Assembly (NCBI RefSeq): GCF_023051145.1
Contig: NZ_JALKFS010000005.1
Coordinates: 2,993,733 to 3,057,732 of the forward strand
DNA length: 64,000 nucleotides
From: Williamsia sp. DF01-3
GTDB lineage: Bacteria; Actinomycetota; Actinomycetes; Mycobacteriales; Mycobacteriaceae
Direction of reading: 5' to 3'
Shown: positions 33,782 through 45,882 of the stretch, piece after piece
How positions within the stretch are numbered: position 1 is the first letter of the stretch
Layout of the letters: every line of letters begins with the position of its first letter
Notes under the pieces: model-generated
The model's database searches: none
What the model was told of the DNA's origin: nothing
What the model saw: only the letters and a program-made list of their open reading frames with translations
Position numbers and translations under genes: made by a program

Positions 33782-34561
33782 TCAGGTGAAGCGGAAATAC
33801 CGGACGGCGGCGATGCCTGCCGCGGCGCCCCAGATCGCCAGGACGGCGAGTCCGAACACGTCGACAGAGCCCGCGGTGGCCTGGTGTAGCGCCTCGCTGA
33901 GGGCTCCGGACGGAGTGCATCGCGCAAACCATTCGACGACGTCGGGAACGCGGTCCCCGATCACCACGATGGATCCGATGCCGATGAACGCGAACCACAG
34001 CAGATTGGCCAGAGCCAGCACCACCTCGGCTTTGAGCGTGCCTCCGAGCAGCAGTCCCATCGCCGAGAACGCCAGCGTTCCGATCGCGATCGCGATGATG
34101 CCGAGCAACAGCCCGCCGATCGACGGTCTCCAGCCCAGTGCTGCACCGATCAGACCCAGTACGACGGCCTGCCCGCTGACCACGATGGCCACCGCGACGG
34201 ATTTGCCTACTATGACACCCCATCGCGGGAGGGGCGTGGCGCCCAGACGTTTCAGTGCGCCGTACCGACGGTCGAATCCGACCGCGATCGCCTGACCGGT
34301 GAATGCGGTGGACATCACGGCCACGGTCATGATGGCGGGAACGAAGGTGTCCGTACGAGATTCGTCGAAGTCACCGATCGGCAGCAGACATAACCCGATC
34401 AGCAATGTGATCGGGATGAACATCGTGAGGAGTTGCTGCTCGCCGTTGCGCAGCAGCAACATCAGCTCGATCCGGGACTGCGCCACGATCATCTGACGAA
34501 TGGGGGCGGGTCGCGGACGTGGGCTGAATGTGCCGGCTGCGAAACGATTCGGCGTGCTCAT
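33782..34561 (-). CDS. ABC-2 type transporter permease
   Basis: 259-residue integral membrane protein, the permease of an ABC exporter. About six hydrophobic helices are visible, for example LLTMFIPITLLIGLCLLPIG, FVPAIMTVAVMSTAFTGQAI and VVLALANLLWFAFIGIGSIV. The loop GFDRRYGALKRLGATPLPRW is the conserved ABC-2 segment. The ATG at 34561 is chosen because it overlaps the stop of the ATPase gene by 4 nt; the open frame continues upstream only as antiframe of that gene. It corresponds to Rv1457c. The substrate is not known. Confidence 0.88.
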   Translation of the reverse strand: MSTPNRFAAGTFSPRPRPAPIRQMIVAQSRIELMLLLRNGEQQLLTMFIPITLLIGLCLLPIGDFDESRTDTFVPAIMTVAVMSTAFTGQAIAVGFDRRYGALKRLGATPLPRWGVIVGKSVAVAIVVSGQAVVLGLIGAALGWRPSIGGLLLGIIAIAIGTLAFSAMGLLLGGTLKAEVVLALANLLWFAFIGIGSIVVIGDRVPDVVEWFARCTPSGALSEALHQATAGSVDVFGLAVLAIWGAAAGIAAVRYFRFT

Positions 34562-35529
34562 CCGCGCATGCCCCGGCCGGTCAGCTCGAGAAACACGTCT
34601 TCCAGACTCCTGGTCTCGACCCGCAGGTCGGTGGCGAGGACATTGATCTTGGCGCACCACGACGTCACGGTGACCAGCACCTGCGGCGTCACCTGGCCGG
34701 TCACCAGGTAACCGCCGGGAGTCACCTCGGTGCACGAATACTCTTCGGGCAGAACAGTTCTGAGCAGAGTGAGGTCCAGTCCCCGTGGTGCTTGAAATCG
34801 CAGCTCGTTCTCGGCGCCGCGGCTGGTCAGTTCGGCGGGCGTGCCTTTGGCCACCTCGACACCGTGGTCGATGATGAGCACCTGGTCGGCTAGCTCCTCG
34901 GCTTCATCCATCAGGTGGGTGGTGATCAGCACCGAGACCCCGTCGGCCCGCAGACGATCGATCAGCTCCCACACCATGATCCGGGCGTGGGCGTCCATGC
35001 CGGCAGTCGGTTCGTCGAGGAACACCACTTCGGGACGACCCACCAACGCGCAGGCCAGGGCAAGTCGTTGTTGCTGCCCACCCGACAGTCGCCGGTAGGA
35101 GGTGCGCTGGGCGTCGACCAGTCCGAGGTTCTTCAGAAGCCAGTCCGTGTCGATGGGGTCCGCCGAGTACGACGCGCACAGGCGCAGCATCTCTCCGGCC
35201 CGGGCGCCCGGATACGCTCCGCCACCTTGGAGCATCACACCGATCCGGCTTCGCACCTGGTCGTTGTCGGCGAGTGGGTCCAGGCCGAGGAGACTCACCT
35301 CACCCTCGTCAGGGGCCTGAAAACCCTCGCAGATCTCGACGGTGGTGGTCTTACCCGCTCCATTCGGACCGAGAATTGCCAGGATCTCGCCGCGCTGCAG
35401 TTCGAGGTCGAGGCCGCCCACGGCAGTGGTATCACCGAAGCGTTTGACGAGTCCCTTGACTGACAGCGCGGGTCCATCGACTCCGACGCCGGCGATACCG
35501 GGGGCGGACGACGGGCTGCTCACAACCAC
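34558..35529 (-). CDS. ABC transporter ATP-binding protein (DrrA-like)
   Basis: About 323 residues. Walker A is LAILGPNGAGKTTTVEICEG, the Q-loop is VMLQGGGAYP, the ABC signature is RRLSGGQQQRLALACALVG, Walker B is EVVFLDEPTAGMD and the H-loop is LITTHLMDEAEELAD. A C-terminal DUF4162-like part follows, as in drug/lipid exporter ATPases. The start is uncertain: GTG 35529 or 35523 both fit. The reading frame stays open upstream into mptB only because of a frameshift there, so the apparent fusion should be ignored. It pairs with the permease gene through an ATGA overlap. Corresponds to Rv1458c. Confidence 0.88.
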   Translation of the reverse strand: MVVSSPSSAPGIAGVGVDGPALSVKGLVKRFGDTTAVGGLDLELQRGEILAILGPNGAGKTTTVEICEGFQAPDEGEVSLLGLDPLADNDQVRSRIGVMLQGGGAYPGARAGEMLRLCASYSADPIDTDWLLKNLGLVDAQRTSYRRLSGGQQQRLALACALVGRPEVVFLDEPTAGMDAHARIMVWELIDRLRADGVSVLITTHLMDEAEELADQVLIIDHGVEVAKGTPAELTSRGAENELRFQAPRGLDLTLLRTVLPEEYSCTEVTPGGYLVTGQVTPQVLVTVTSWCAKINVLATDLRVETRSLEDVFLELTGRGMRG

Positions 35530-35593
35530 CAAGAGTAAGCGCCCGTTTGCCCGGCTCGGTACACGGGTGAGGCGAAACCGGCGGCGTCGGCGA

Positions 35594-37437
35594 TCAGTTG
35601 TCGACCGCGGCCGGTGCCGCCTGGGCGACTTTGGCGCGCCGCCGGCGCTGCCAGGGCATCTCTTCGAAGAACAGGGCTGTGAGAACGGCCACCAACAGGA
35701 CCGCGGCGACGATGGCCTCGGCCAGCTGGAAGCCGCGGGTGCCGCCCCGGTGGGCAACACCACGACGGAGATGATCGCCGAGATCGACACCGAGATGATC
35801 CGGAACCACCGCCCGGTCGCCCATGCGGCGAGCGGGATGATGGCCCACAGCAGGTACCACGGCTGGACGAAGGGGAAGAAAAGGACGACGGTTCCCATCG
35901 CCAATCCCAGTGCGCCGACCGGGTGCAATCGGCCGGCCAGTGCCGCCAGGAGCCAGCGCACGACGAGGACTGCAGCAACCGCCTGGGCGGCCGGGCGCGC
36001 GACATCGAGCATCGCCTGGGTGTGGTCGCCCAGCCCGAGCAAGACCCCGATCCGTCCGGTCGTCACCGACAGGAACGTGGGCATGGACATCCACGAGCGC
36101 ACCACATCACCGGTGGAAAGGGTTTTGGTCCATCCGAATCCGAGGCCGGTGCCGACACAGATCGCCACCATCACCGCGACCAGGATGACGCCGAGGAACG
36201 CGGCCGACGCCGACAAGGCTCCGAGACTGCGTCTGGACCGCTGCCAGTACTCGCGGGGAGGCGCATGCCGTAACGCCGGAAGGGTGGCACCCCACCGACG
36301 GGCCAGCGCGATGCCTACGAATCCGAAGGCCAGGATGGACGCGATCTTGATCATGCAGGAGGCGGCGATCACGACAGCGCCCGCGATCAGCAGCAGCCCC
36401 GCCCGGCTGGGCCACACCGAACCGGGTCTTCGGAGCCGGTCGGGTGAGTCGAGTCCCCGGAAGCACAGTTCCATACCCGCGAGCATCATCCCGAGCATCA
36501 GGGCTTCGTTGTGGATGCCACCCACCAGATGCAGGATGAGCAGCGGATTCATCGCGCCGAGCCACAGCGCGGCCACCGGCGACACCCCACACCGCTTGGC
36601 CAATCGCGGAAGCGCCCACACGATCAGGCCGACCCCGAACAGGGCGAGCGCCCGATGCGCCACCAACGCCGCGGGAATGTACTCGCCGGTGACGTGGGTG
36701 ATGTTGTCGCCGAGCCACAGGAACAGCGGCCCGTAGGGCGCAGGCGTCTCGCGCCACAGGTTGGGGACCGATCTGGTGAAGACATGGTCGATGCCCAATC
36801 CGGCGGCGGGACTGACGACGTAGGGATCGAGGCCGCGGGCGGCGATCTCGCTCTGCGCGAGGTAGGAGTAGACGTCCTTGCTGAGCATCGGCGGGGCCAC
36901 GACGAACGGCATCAGCCAGACCAGCAACGTGCGGTCGGCTTGCCTGCGGGTCATCCGGCGCGGCGGGGCATGCCCTTTCATGACGTCGCCGCCCACTCGG
37001 CCGACGGCAAATCGGCCTAGCAGAAGCCACGCGAGCACGAGGATCACCGTGCCGGCGAGAGAGAAGGTCAGCGCTGTGGGCCACATTCGCGACGGCAGCG
37101 ACAAAACGCGAGCACCGGCAAGAGGGTTTTGCAGCACCGGCAATGCACCGGTCCCCAGCGAGCCGACCAGAACCAGCACCGCGCCGGTTGCGCCGAACAG
37201 ACGAATCCGCAGCAGTCGCTTGGACTCCTCGCGGTTGAGTGGACCCACCTCGCCCTCGTCGCCGTGCAGTCGCGCAACGGTGAGCCCGTAGTCGCCGGTG
37301 GCGTCGCGGTCAGGCGGGCCGTCCCCGTTCCGAAGCCCCAGGTAATCGAGGGATCGTCGGAAACCGGTGCGCACAGGGGTCGATCGGGCCGGCGCTGTTG
37401 CCTTCGGCTCGGGTTCGGTGACTGTGGTTTCCGGCAC
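35594..37437 (-). CDS. mptB: Alpha-(1->6)-mannopyranosyltransferase MptB-like, apparent frameshift
   Basis: GT-C type glycosyltransferase that, in Corynebacteriales, extends the mannan core of lipomannan and lipoarabinomannan using polyprenyl-phosphomannose. Multiple membrane helices are visible, with the acidic GT-C loop PPMLSKDVYSYLAQSEIAAR and the segment NLWRETPAPYGPLFLWLGDN. Near 35745 the frame changes: the first frame goes into low-complexity Pro/Arg/Ser sequence, while the other frame continues GGTRGFQLAEAIVAAVLLVA VLTALFFEEMPW and stops at 35594. One missing base in the C4 run (35745-35748) explains it. GTG start 37437; a -10 box TACAGT lies 7 nt upstream. Confidence 0.85.
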
Positions 37438-37587
37438 AGCAGAGACTGTAGTGGTCGCTCATGGGCACCGGCCCGGGCCTGCGAGTTCGTTGATCATCGC
37501 CGCCTGGATGGTCGGAGAAAGTGGCTCCGAACGGTCGGCTCGACCAGGCAAGGGCACCCTTGGTGGAAATCGGCTCGTAATTCGGTA

Positions 37588-37602
37588 ACACTTGTGTTGT
37601 GA
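37588..37602 (+). promoter_or_regulatory. SufR-type operator overlapping the sufR start
   Basis: ACACT-TGTGT-TGTGA fits the form ACACT-N5-TGTGA that I recall being reported for M. tuberculosis SufR. It covers the GTG start (37599) and adjoins a possible -10 TAACAC (37586-37591), so bound SufR would block its own operon. Confidence 0.6.
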
Positions 37603-38404
37603 AAACGGCTCACGAAATCTCGCATGCCTCGGACGTGGCATCGATCGACGCTGCGCCGGCAATCCACATTGCGGACGACGTGCACAGCCCGGTCCCGGTC
37701 ACGCACGACGGACAGACCCGGTCAGCAGTGGTCACTCTCATCCTCGAGCAGGGCCCGGTGACGGCGGGTCACATCTCAGAAGCTCTCGGGATCACTCCCA
37801 CCGCGGTACGCCGTCATCTCGACGCCATGATCGCCTCGGGCGACGTCGTCGCGACCGCAGCCCCCGTTACGCCCAACGGGGCCGGGGTCGTCCTGCCAAG
37901 CATTTCCAGCTCACCGCCGCAGGTCGTGGTCGCCTCAAGCACGCCTACGACGACCTCGCCGGCGCTGTGATGCGGCGTCTGCGGCGGATCGGCGGCGACG
38001 CAGCGGTCGAGGACTTCGCCCTCGAGCGTGCCGAGCAGATCGTTGCCGAAGTGCCGGTGGCGGGGGATTCTGCCGCCGATCGGGAGGGCACCGCGCAAGA
38101 AATTGCCGAAGCTTTGACCGAAGCGGGATTTTCTGCGACCACTCGTCGCGTTGGTAATGGTGTGCAGATCTGCCAGCACCACTGCCCGGTCGCACACGTG
38201 GCAGCGGAGTTCCCTGAGTTCTGCGAGGCCGAAACAGCGGTCTTCACCAAAGTCCTCGGTATACACGTGCAGCGTCTGGCGACCATCGCCAACGGCGACT
38301 GCGCATGCACCACTCATGTGCCGCTTGCGAATCCGCAGGTGGCAAATCAGGTCGACGCCCAGCCCGCGTCGGCACCGGCAGCCTCCGGAAGGAGTCACTC
38401 ATGA
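37599..38404 (+). CDS. sufR: Iron-sulfur regulated repressor SufR, apparent frameshift
   Basis: About 268 residues if corrected. A DeoR/ArsR-like winged helix ([40 protein letters not shown]) comes first. At the G4 run 37878-37881 the frame shifts; restoring one G gives [20 protein letters not shown], the typical wing. The C-terminal part carries the cluster cysteines ([20 protein letters not shown] and NGDCACTTH). Without correction the first frame ends at 37970 after 123 residues and has no cysteine cluster. The stop overlaps sufB as ATGA. SufR senses Fe-S status and represses the suf operon. Confidence 0.87.
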
Positions 38405-39858
38405 CGGTCACAGACCCGACACCCACACAGGCAACAGCCGCTGCGGCAGTGCTGACGCAGGAAGAGACGATCGATTCGTTCGGCGCGTACGGGTACGGCT
38501 GGGCGGATTCCGACGTTGCGGGCGCCAGCGCCAAGCGCGGCATCTCCGAAGCCGTGGTCGCCGACATCTCGGCGAAGAAGAGCGAGCCCGAATGGATGCT
38601 CGCCGCACGTCTGAAGGCGTTGTCGATCTTCGAGCGCAAGCCCATGCCGAACTGGGGCTCGAACCTCGACGGCATCGACTTCGAGAACATCAAGTACTTC
38701 GTCCGCTCCAGCGAGAAGCAGGCAGCGACCTGGGACGACCTGCCCGAGGACATCAAGAACACGTACGACAAGCTCGGCATCCCCGAGGCCGAGAAGCAGC
38801 GTCTGGTCTCGGGTGTGGCCGCGCAATACGAGTCCGAGGTCGTCTACCACTCGATCCGTGAGGATCTCGAGGCCCAGGGTGTGCTGTTCCTCGACACCGA
38901 CACGGCCCTGCGTGAGCAGCCCGAACTGTTCCAGGAGTACTTCGGAACGGTCATCCCGGCCGGAGACAACAAGTTCTCCGCGTTGAACACCGCCGTCTGG
39001 TCCGGTGGCTCGTTCATCTACGTCCCCCCGGGCGTGCACGTCGACATCCCGCTGCAGGCCTACTTCCGCATCAACACCGAGAACATGGGTCAGTTCGAGC
39101 GCACCCTGATCATCGTCGACGAAGGTGCATACGTGCACTACGTCGAGGGCTGCACCGCGCCGATCTACAAGACCGACTCGCTGCACTCGGCCGTCGTCGA
39201 GATCATCGTGAAGAAGGGTGGTCGCTGCCGGTACACCACCATTCAGAACTGGTCGAACAACGTCTACAACCTGGTCACCAAGCGGGCCAAGGCCGAGGCG
39301 GGCGCCACCATGGAGTGGGTCGACGGGAACATCGGCTCGAAGGTCACCATGAAATACCCGGCCGTATGGATGACCGGCGAGCACGCCAAGGGCGAGGTTC
39401 TGTCCGTGGCATTCGCCGGACCGGGCCAGCACCAGGACACCGGTTCCAAGATGGTGCACCTCGCGCCGAACACGTCGTCGAACATCGTCAGCAAGTCGGT
39501 TGCCCGTGGCGGTGGCCGGGCATCCTACCGTGGGCTGGTCCAGATCAACAAGGGCGCGCACGGCAGCCGGTCGACCGTGAAATGCGACGCGTTGCTGGTC
39601 GACCAGATCTCGCGCAGTGACACCTACCCGTACGTCGACATCCGCGAGGACGACGTCACGATGGGTCACGAGGCGACCGTCTCGAAGGTCAGCGACGATC
39701 AGCTGTTCTACCTGATGAGCCGCGGCCTCACCGAGGACGAAGCCATGGCCATGGTGGTCCGTGGGTTCGTCGAGCCCATCGCCAAGGAATTGCCCATGGA
39801 GTACGCCCTCGAGCTGAACCGCCTGATCGAGCTACAGATGGAGGGTTCGGTCGGATGA
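38401..39858 (+). CDS. sufB: Fe-S cluster assembly protein SufB
   Basis: 485-residue scaffold subunit of the SufBC2D complex on which Fe-S clusters are built. Blocks: [79 protein letters not shown], and the C-terminal [14 protein letters not shown]-type region with [20 protein letters not shown]. No intein is present, in contrast to M. tuberculosis SufB, and the length is that of the spliced protein. The ATG at 38401 overlaps the sufR stop; the frame is open from 38305 but only within sufR. Confidence 0.96.
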   Translation: MTVTDPTPTQATAAAAVLTQEETIDSFGAYGYGWADSDVAGASAKRGISEAVVADISAKKSEPEWMLAARLKALSIFERKPMPNWGSNLDGIDFENIKYFVRSSEKQAATWDDLPEDIKNTYDKLGIPEAEKQRLVSGVAAQYESEVVYHSIREDLEAQGVLFLDTDTALREQPELFQEYFGTVIPAGDNKFSALNTAVWSGGSFIYVPPGVHVDIPLQAYFRINTENMGQFERTLIIVDEGAYVHYVEGCTAPIYKTDSLHSAVVEIIVKKGGRCRYTTIQNWSNNVYNLVTKRAKAEAGATMEWVDGNIGSKVTMKYPAVWMTGEHAKGEVLSVAFAGPGQHQDTGSKMVHLAPNTSSNIVSKSVARGGGRASYRGLVQINKGAHGSRSTVKCDALLVDQISRSDTYPYVDIREDDVTMGHEATVSKVSDDQLFYLMSRGLTEDEAMAMVVRGFVEPIAKELPMEYALELNRLIELQMEGSVG

Positions 39859-41045
39859 GTTCTCCCACTGGTGTGGTCGGCGCTGTCTCCGGCGAGAATC
39901 AGGGCCCGGCGGTCAACAAGGGTGAGCAGTTCACCTCGTTCGACGTCAACGCATTCGAGATCCCGCGGTCGAAGGACGAGGCCTGGCGTTTCACGCCTTT
40001 CCGGCGCCTTCGTGGACTGCACGACGGCTCGGCGCAGCCGACCGGACAGGCCACGGTCACCGTGGACGGTCTGGTGGAGGGAGCTCGCGTCGAGACCGTA
40101 GGGCGCGACGACGCCCGTCTCGGACAGGGTGGCGTTCCCTTCGATCGCATTGCTGCACAGGCGTATTCGTCGTTCACCGAAGCCACCGTCGTAACCGTGG
40201 ACAAGGAGACCGCGATCGCCTCACCGATCACGGTCACCATCGATGGCCCGGGCGAGGGCGAGACCGCGTTCGGTCATGTGCAGGTCCGGCTCGGTGCGTT
40301 CGCCAAAGCCGTGGTGGTCATCGACCAGCGGGGCAGCGGCACGTACGCCGAGAACATCGAGTTCGTGATCGGTGACAGCGCGCACCTGACCGTGGTGAAC
40401 ATCCACGACTGGGCCGACGACATGGTCCACGTCGCAGCCCACCATTCCAGGCTCGGACGTGACGCGGTGCTCCGGCACTTCGCGATCAGCCTCGGCGGAG
40501 ACTTCATCCGGTTGAGCCCGGTGGTGCACTATGACGGTCCCGGCGGCGACGCTGAGCTGTGGGGCCTGTACTTCGCCGACGCCGGACAGCATCTCGAACA
40601 GCACCTGCTGGTGGACCACTCGCAGCCGCACTGCCGGTCGAACGTCGTCTACAAGGGCGCGTTGCAGGGCGTGGCGGGTGACCGCAGCCGCGAAGCCCAT
40701 ACCGTGTGGGTCGGCGACGTGCTGATCCGAGCCGAGGCCGAGGGCACCGACACCTTCGAACTCAATCGCAATCTGATCCTCACCGACGGCGCCCGCGCCG
40801 ACTCCGTCCCCAACCTGGAGATCGAGACCGGCGAGATCGTCGGAGCCGGACACGCAAGTGCCACCGGCCGATTCGACGACGAGCAGCTCTTCTACCTCCA
40901 GGCTCGTGGCATTCCCGAGGACCAGGCCCGCCGACTGGTGGTCCGTGGGTTCTTCGGTGAGGTCATCGCCAAGATAGGTGTGCCGGAACTGCGCGAGCGT
41001 CTCGAGGCGGCTGTGGAAGCCGAACTCGAGGTCGCAGGCGCCTGA
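39855..41045 (+). CDS. sufD: Fe-S cluster assembly protein SufD
   Basis: 396-residue partner of SufB in the SufBC2D scaffold. It carries the beta-helix core seen in SufB-like proteins: [20 protein letters not shown] near the start, [60 protein letters not shown] and [20 protein letters not shown]. It overlaps sufB by 4 nt (ATGA) and is followed by sufC after 51 nt. Confidence 0.95.
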   Translation: MSSPTGVVGAVSGENQGPAVNKGEQFTSFDVNAFEIPRSKDEAWRFTPFRRLRGLHDGSAQPTGQATVTVDGLVEGARVETVGRDDARLGQGGVPFDRIAAQAYSSFTEATVVTVDKETAIASPITVTIDGPGEGETAFGHVQVRLGAFAKAVVVIDQRGSGTYAENIEFVIGDSAHLTVVNIHDWADDMVHVAAHHSRLGRDAVLRHFAISLGGDFIRLSPVVHYDGPGGDAELWGLYFADAGQHLEQHLLVDHSQPHCRSNVVYKGALQGVAGDRSREAHTVWVGDVLIRAEAEGTDTFELNRNLILTDGARADSVPNLEIETGEIVGAGHASATGRFDDEQLFYLQARGIPEDQARRLVVRGFFGEVIAKIGVPELRERLEAAVEAELEVAGA

Positions 41046-41096
41046 GCCGCACCCAGCCCAACACTTCAGCCCATACCAGCAAGGAATTCGATAACC

Positions 41097-43193
<2,097 letters not shown>

Positions 43194-43194
<1 letters not shown>

Positions 43195-43682
43195 TGCGGA
43201 TGGAGCAGATGTATCAGGAAGTGATCCTCGATCACTACAAACATCCGCAGGGGCGAGGTCTGCGTGACCCGTTCGGTGCCGAGGTCCACCACGTCAACCC
43301 GACGTGCGGGGACGAGGTCACCTTGCGCGTACAGCTCTCCGACGACGGAGACAAGATCACCGATGTCTCGTACGACGGCCAGGGATGTTCGATCTCTCAG
43401 GCGTCCACGTCGGTGCTCTTCGAGCAGCTGGTCGGCCAGAACGTCCAGGAAGCCCTGGCGACCGTCGACGCGTTCAACCAGATGATGACGTCGCGGGGCA
43501 CTGTCGACGGTGACGAAGAGGTCATCGGCGACGGAGTGGCCTTCGCCGGAGTGAGCAAGTACCCGGCGCGCGTCAAGTGCGCGCTCCTGGGATGGATGGC
43601 ATTCAAAGACGCGTTGGCACAGACGGTGGTCAACAGAGAAGCACCGGCCGACAACAACAATTCCGCTAGGGAGTCAGCATGA
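43194..43682 (+). CDS. sufU: Zinc-dependent sulfurtransferase SufU
   Basis: 162-residue SufU/IscU-fold protein. In Gram-positives SufU accepts sulfur from SufS through zinc-ligand exchange. The zinc ligands are visible: C38 and D40 in NPTCGDEVTLRV, C65 in DGQGCSISQASTSVLFEQLV, and C129 in ARVKCALLGWMAF. The 19-residue insert typical of SufU over IscU is present around VGQNVQEALATV. ATG 43194 shares one base with the sufS stop (TGATG). Confidence 0.95.
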
Positions 43683-44050
43683 GCGATCAAGCCCCGCCGA
43701 CAGAGACCAAGCCGCCTGAGGAAATTCAGACCTCTCTGCCGAAGATCGAGGACATCGAGGAGGCCATGCGCGACGTGGTCGACCCCGAACTCGGCATCAA
43801 TGTGGTCGACCTCGGCCTGGTCTACGGACTCGACGTCACCAGTGATGCGGTCGCCAAGATCGACATGACACTGACCTCGGCGGCCTGCCCGTTGACCGAC
43901 GTGATCGAGGATCAGACCCGGTCGGTCCTGGTGACATCCGGGCTGTGCACCGACATCGAACTGAACTGGGTGTGGCTGCCGCCGTGGGGTCCCGACAAGA
44001 TCACCGACGACGGCCGCGAACAGCTGCGGGCGCTCGGCTTCACCGTCTGA
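43679..44050 (+). CDS. sufT: SufT / DUF59 metal-sulfur cluster assembly factor
   Basis: 123-residue MIP18-family protein that helps mature Fe-S proteins. It has DIEEAMRDVVDPELGINVVD LGLVYGL near residue 20 and the reactive cysteine in SAACPLTDVIEDQ. The ATG overlaps the sufU stop (ATGA). It ends the conserved sufR-B-D-C-S-U-T block (Rv1460-Rv1466). Confidence 0.95.
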   Translation: MSDQAPPTETKPPEEIQTSLPKIEDIEEAMRDVVDPELGINVVDLGLVYGLDVTSDAVAKIDMTLTSAACPLTDVIEDQTRSVLVTSGLCTDIELNWVWLPPWGPDKITDDGREQLRALGFTV

Positions 44051-44062
44051 CCCTTCTGGGCA

Positions 44063-44461
44063 GTGGCAGAAACGTTCGAGACCCGGATCGATCGGCTGAT
44101 CCGGGAAGCACAAGAACGCGGCGAGTTCGACAACCTGCGCGGTGCCGGCCGCCCGCTTGATCTCAGCGATGCCGACGACCCCGAATGGTGGGCGAAGCGC
44201 AAGATCAAGGAAGAGAACCTCGACAGCTCGGCGCTGTTGCCTCCGACGCTTCAACTGCGCCGGGAGGCCCAAGGGTTTCCGGAGTCGCTTGCCTCCCTGC
44301 GTGAGGAGTCGGCGGTGCGTCATGTCCTCGAGGATTTCAATCGACGGGTCCGGCGAGATCGGCTCGTACCGAGTCTCGGGCCGGCGTCCTATGTGATCGC
44401 CCGCACCTTGGATGTCGAGGCGATGGTGGAGCGATGGCGCGAACTCCGCCGACGCAGATGA
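44063..44461 (+). CDS. DUF1992 domain protein (DnaJ-homologue subfamily C member 28-like)
   Basis: 132 residues. The DUF1992 motif reads IDRLIREAQERGEFDNLRGA GRPLDLSDADDPEWWAKRKI, with helical KEENLDSSALLPPTLQLRR and a basic end. There is no J-domain, signal or membrane helix. GTG start 12 nt after sufT, so it is probably co-transcribed with the suf operon. The family is widespread but has no assigned function; a chaperone link comes only from its human namesake. Confidence 0.85.
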   Translation: MAETFETRIDRLIREAQERGEFDNLRGAGRPLDLSDADDPEWWAKRKIKEENLDSSALLPPTLQLRREAQGFPESLASLREESAVRHVLEDFNRRVRRDRLVPSLGPASYVIARTLDVEAMVERWRELRRRR

Positions 44462-44507
44462 CGTCGATCGCCGAGTTCCGATCGTCGTAAATCGGTTTGG
44501 TCACCGA

Positions 44508-44521
44508 TACTGTTCTCAGAG
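44508..44521 (+). promoter_or_regulatory. Leaderless promoter of hen1-pnkp
   Basis: TACTGT (44508-44513) ends 7 nt before the GTG at 44521. This gives the RNA-repair operon its own start separate from suf, and supports 44521 over the upstream in-frame GTG 44497, which would lie before the -10 box. Confidence 0.5.
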
Positions 44522-45882
44522 TGTTGCTGACCATCGAAACGACCGGATCATCGTCTGATCACCGCATTCCTGCGACCGATCTCGGGTTCCTGCTGCACAA
44601 GCACCCCGACCGGGTCCAGCAATTCGCCACCTCCAGTGGAACCGCAACTGTCTTCTACCCGGTCGCCGACACCTCGCGATGCCGCGCGGTTCTGCACGTC
44701 GGGGGTGAAGACCCGTCACGGTCCACGCTGGGGGCTGCTGACCGCTACGTGAACACGCTGCCGTACGCGGGATCGTCTCGACTGATGGTCGCGATGGCCA
44801 AGGTGATGTCGGATGCGCTCGGTGGCCGCTGTGCACACCGCCCTGACCTGGTCGACACGGTGTGGCAGCTGCAGGTGACGGTGAGCTCGGTGCCCACCAC
44901 CGGCGGCGCCGATCTCACCCACGGCTTCTTCGAACCACTGGGCTGGTCGGTGCTTTCCACTGCCAGCATGTTGCGGCCGAATGAATGGGGCCCGTCCCGG
45001 TTTGTGCAGTTGCAGATGAGTGGCGAGTTCACGCTGCGCGACGCACTGTCGCACATGTACGTGCTGATCCCCGCGCTCGCGGCGGACAAGCACTACTTCA
45101 TCGGCGAGGACGAGGTCGACAAGCTGTTGCGGCTGGGCTCCCGTTGGCTGGCGAATCATCCTGCGCGCGAACAGATCACAAGGCGGTACCTGAAGGGACT
45201 GCATTCGCTCACCAACGACGCGCTGGCACGGCTGATACCCGACAGCGCGTCGCACGAACCACTGCCGAAACGCCGCACATCGATGCAGGAGCTGCGCCGT
45301 ACCGCAGTGGTCGACGCGCTTCGTAGGGTCGGCGCGCGGTCGGTCCTCGACGCGGGATGCGGTGAAGGCAGCCTCTTGCGGGAGCTCGTCACCGAGCCGG
45401 GCATCGGCCGACTGGCAGGAGTGGATGTGTCGGTTGCCGCTCTTGGCCGGGCCAGTGACTCGTTGTCCAGGTTCGCAGCGGTAGAACTGTGGCAGTCGTC
45501 GCTGATGTACTCGGACAACCGGTGCCGAGGATTTGATGCCGTCGTGCTGATGGAGGTGATCGAGCACGTCGAGCCCGATCGCCTCGACACACTCGAGTCG
45601 TCCGTGTTCGAGACCATGGCTCCGTCGTCGGTGATCGTCACGACTCCCAACCGCGACTACAACCCTCTCTATGGGCTGGGCAGCAACGAGTTCCGCCATC
45701 CTGATCACCGGTTCGAGTTCACCTGCGCCGAGTTCAAGCACTGGTGTGAACGCGTAGCTGACGAATACCGGTATTCGGTGACGGTGAGCGCGATCGGAGA
45801 GATGGACATGGATGTGGGCTCATCGAGTCAGCTGGCAGTCTTCCGCCGGATCGACGCAGAGACACCGGAGGCCCAGCGATGA
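44521..45882 (+). CDS. hen1: 3'-terminal RNA ribose 2'-O-methyltransferase Hen1
   Basis: 453 residues. The N-terminal half is the Hen1 domain that helps Pnkp ligase (begins LLTIETTG then ATDLGFLLHKHPDRVQQF, followed by VLIPALAADKHYFIGEDEVD KLLRLG). The C-terminal half is the SAM methyltransferase (SVLDAGCGEGSLL near 275; VVLMEVIEHVEPDRLDTLE near 345, with the metal-binding E..EH; HPDHRFEFTCAEFKHW near 393). It methylates the 2'-OH of a cleaved RNA 3' end before ligation, which protects the repaired site from the same nuclease. GTG 44521 gives the family N-terminus. The stop overlaps pnkp as ATGA. Confidence 0.94.
   Translation: MLLTIETTGSSSDHRIPATDLGFLLHKHPDRVQQFATSSGTATVFYPVADTSRCRAVLHVGGEDPSRSTLGAADRYVNTLPYAGSSRLMVAMAKVMSDALGGRCAHRPDLVDTVWQLQVTVSSVPTTGGADLTHGFFEPLGWSVLSTASMLRPNEWGPSRFVQLQMSGEFTLRDALSHMYVLIPALAADKHYFIGEDEVDKLLRLGSRWLANHPAREQITRRYLKGLHSLTNDALARLIPDSASHEPLPKRRTSMQELRRTAVVDALRRVGARSVLDAGCGEGSLLRELVTEPGIGRLAGVDVSVAALGRASDSLSRFAAVELWQSSLMYSDNRCRGFDAVVLMEVIEHVEPDRLDTLESSVFETMAPSSVIVTTPNRDYNPLYGLGSNEFRHPDHRFEFTCAEFKHWCERVADEYRYSVTVSAIGEMDMDVGSSSQLAVFRRIDAETPEAQR

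Noticed and set aside
34558-37437. A single 959-residue MptB-ABC ATPase fusion protein
   Set aside because: The middle is low-complexity frameshift product, the true mptB end is in another frame, and the ABC gene has its own starts. Treated as two genes.
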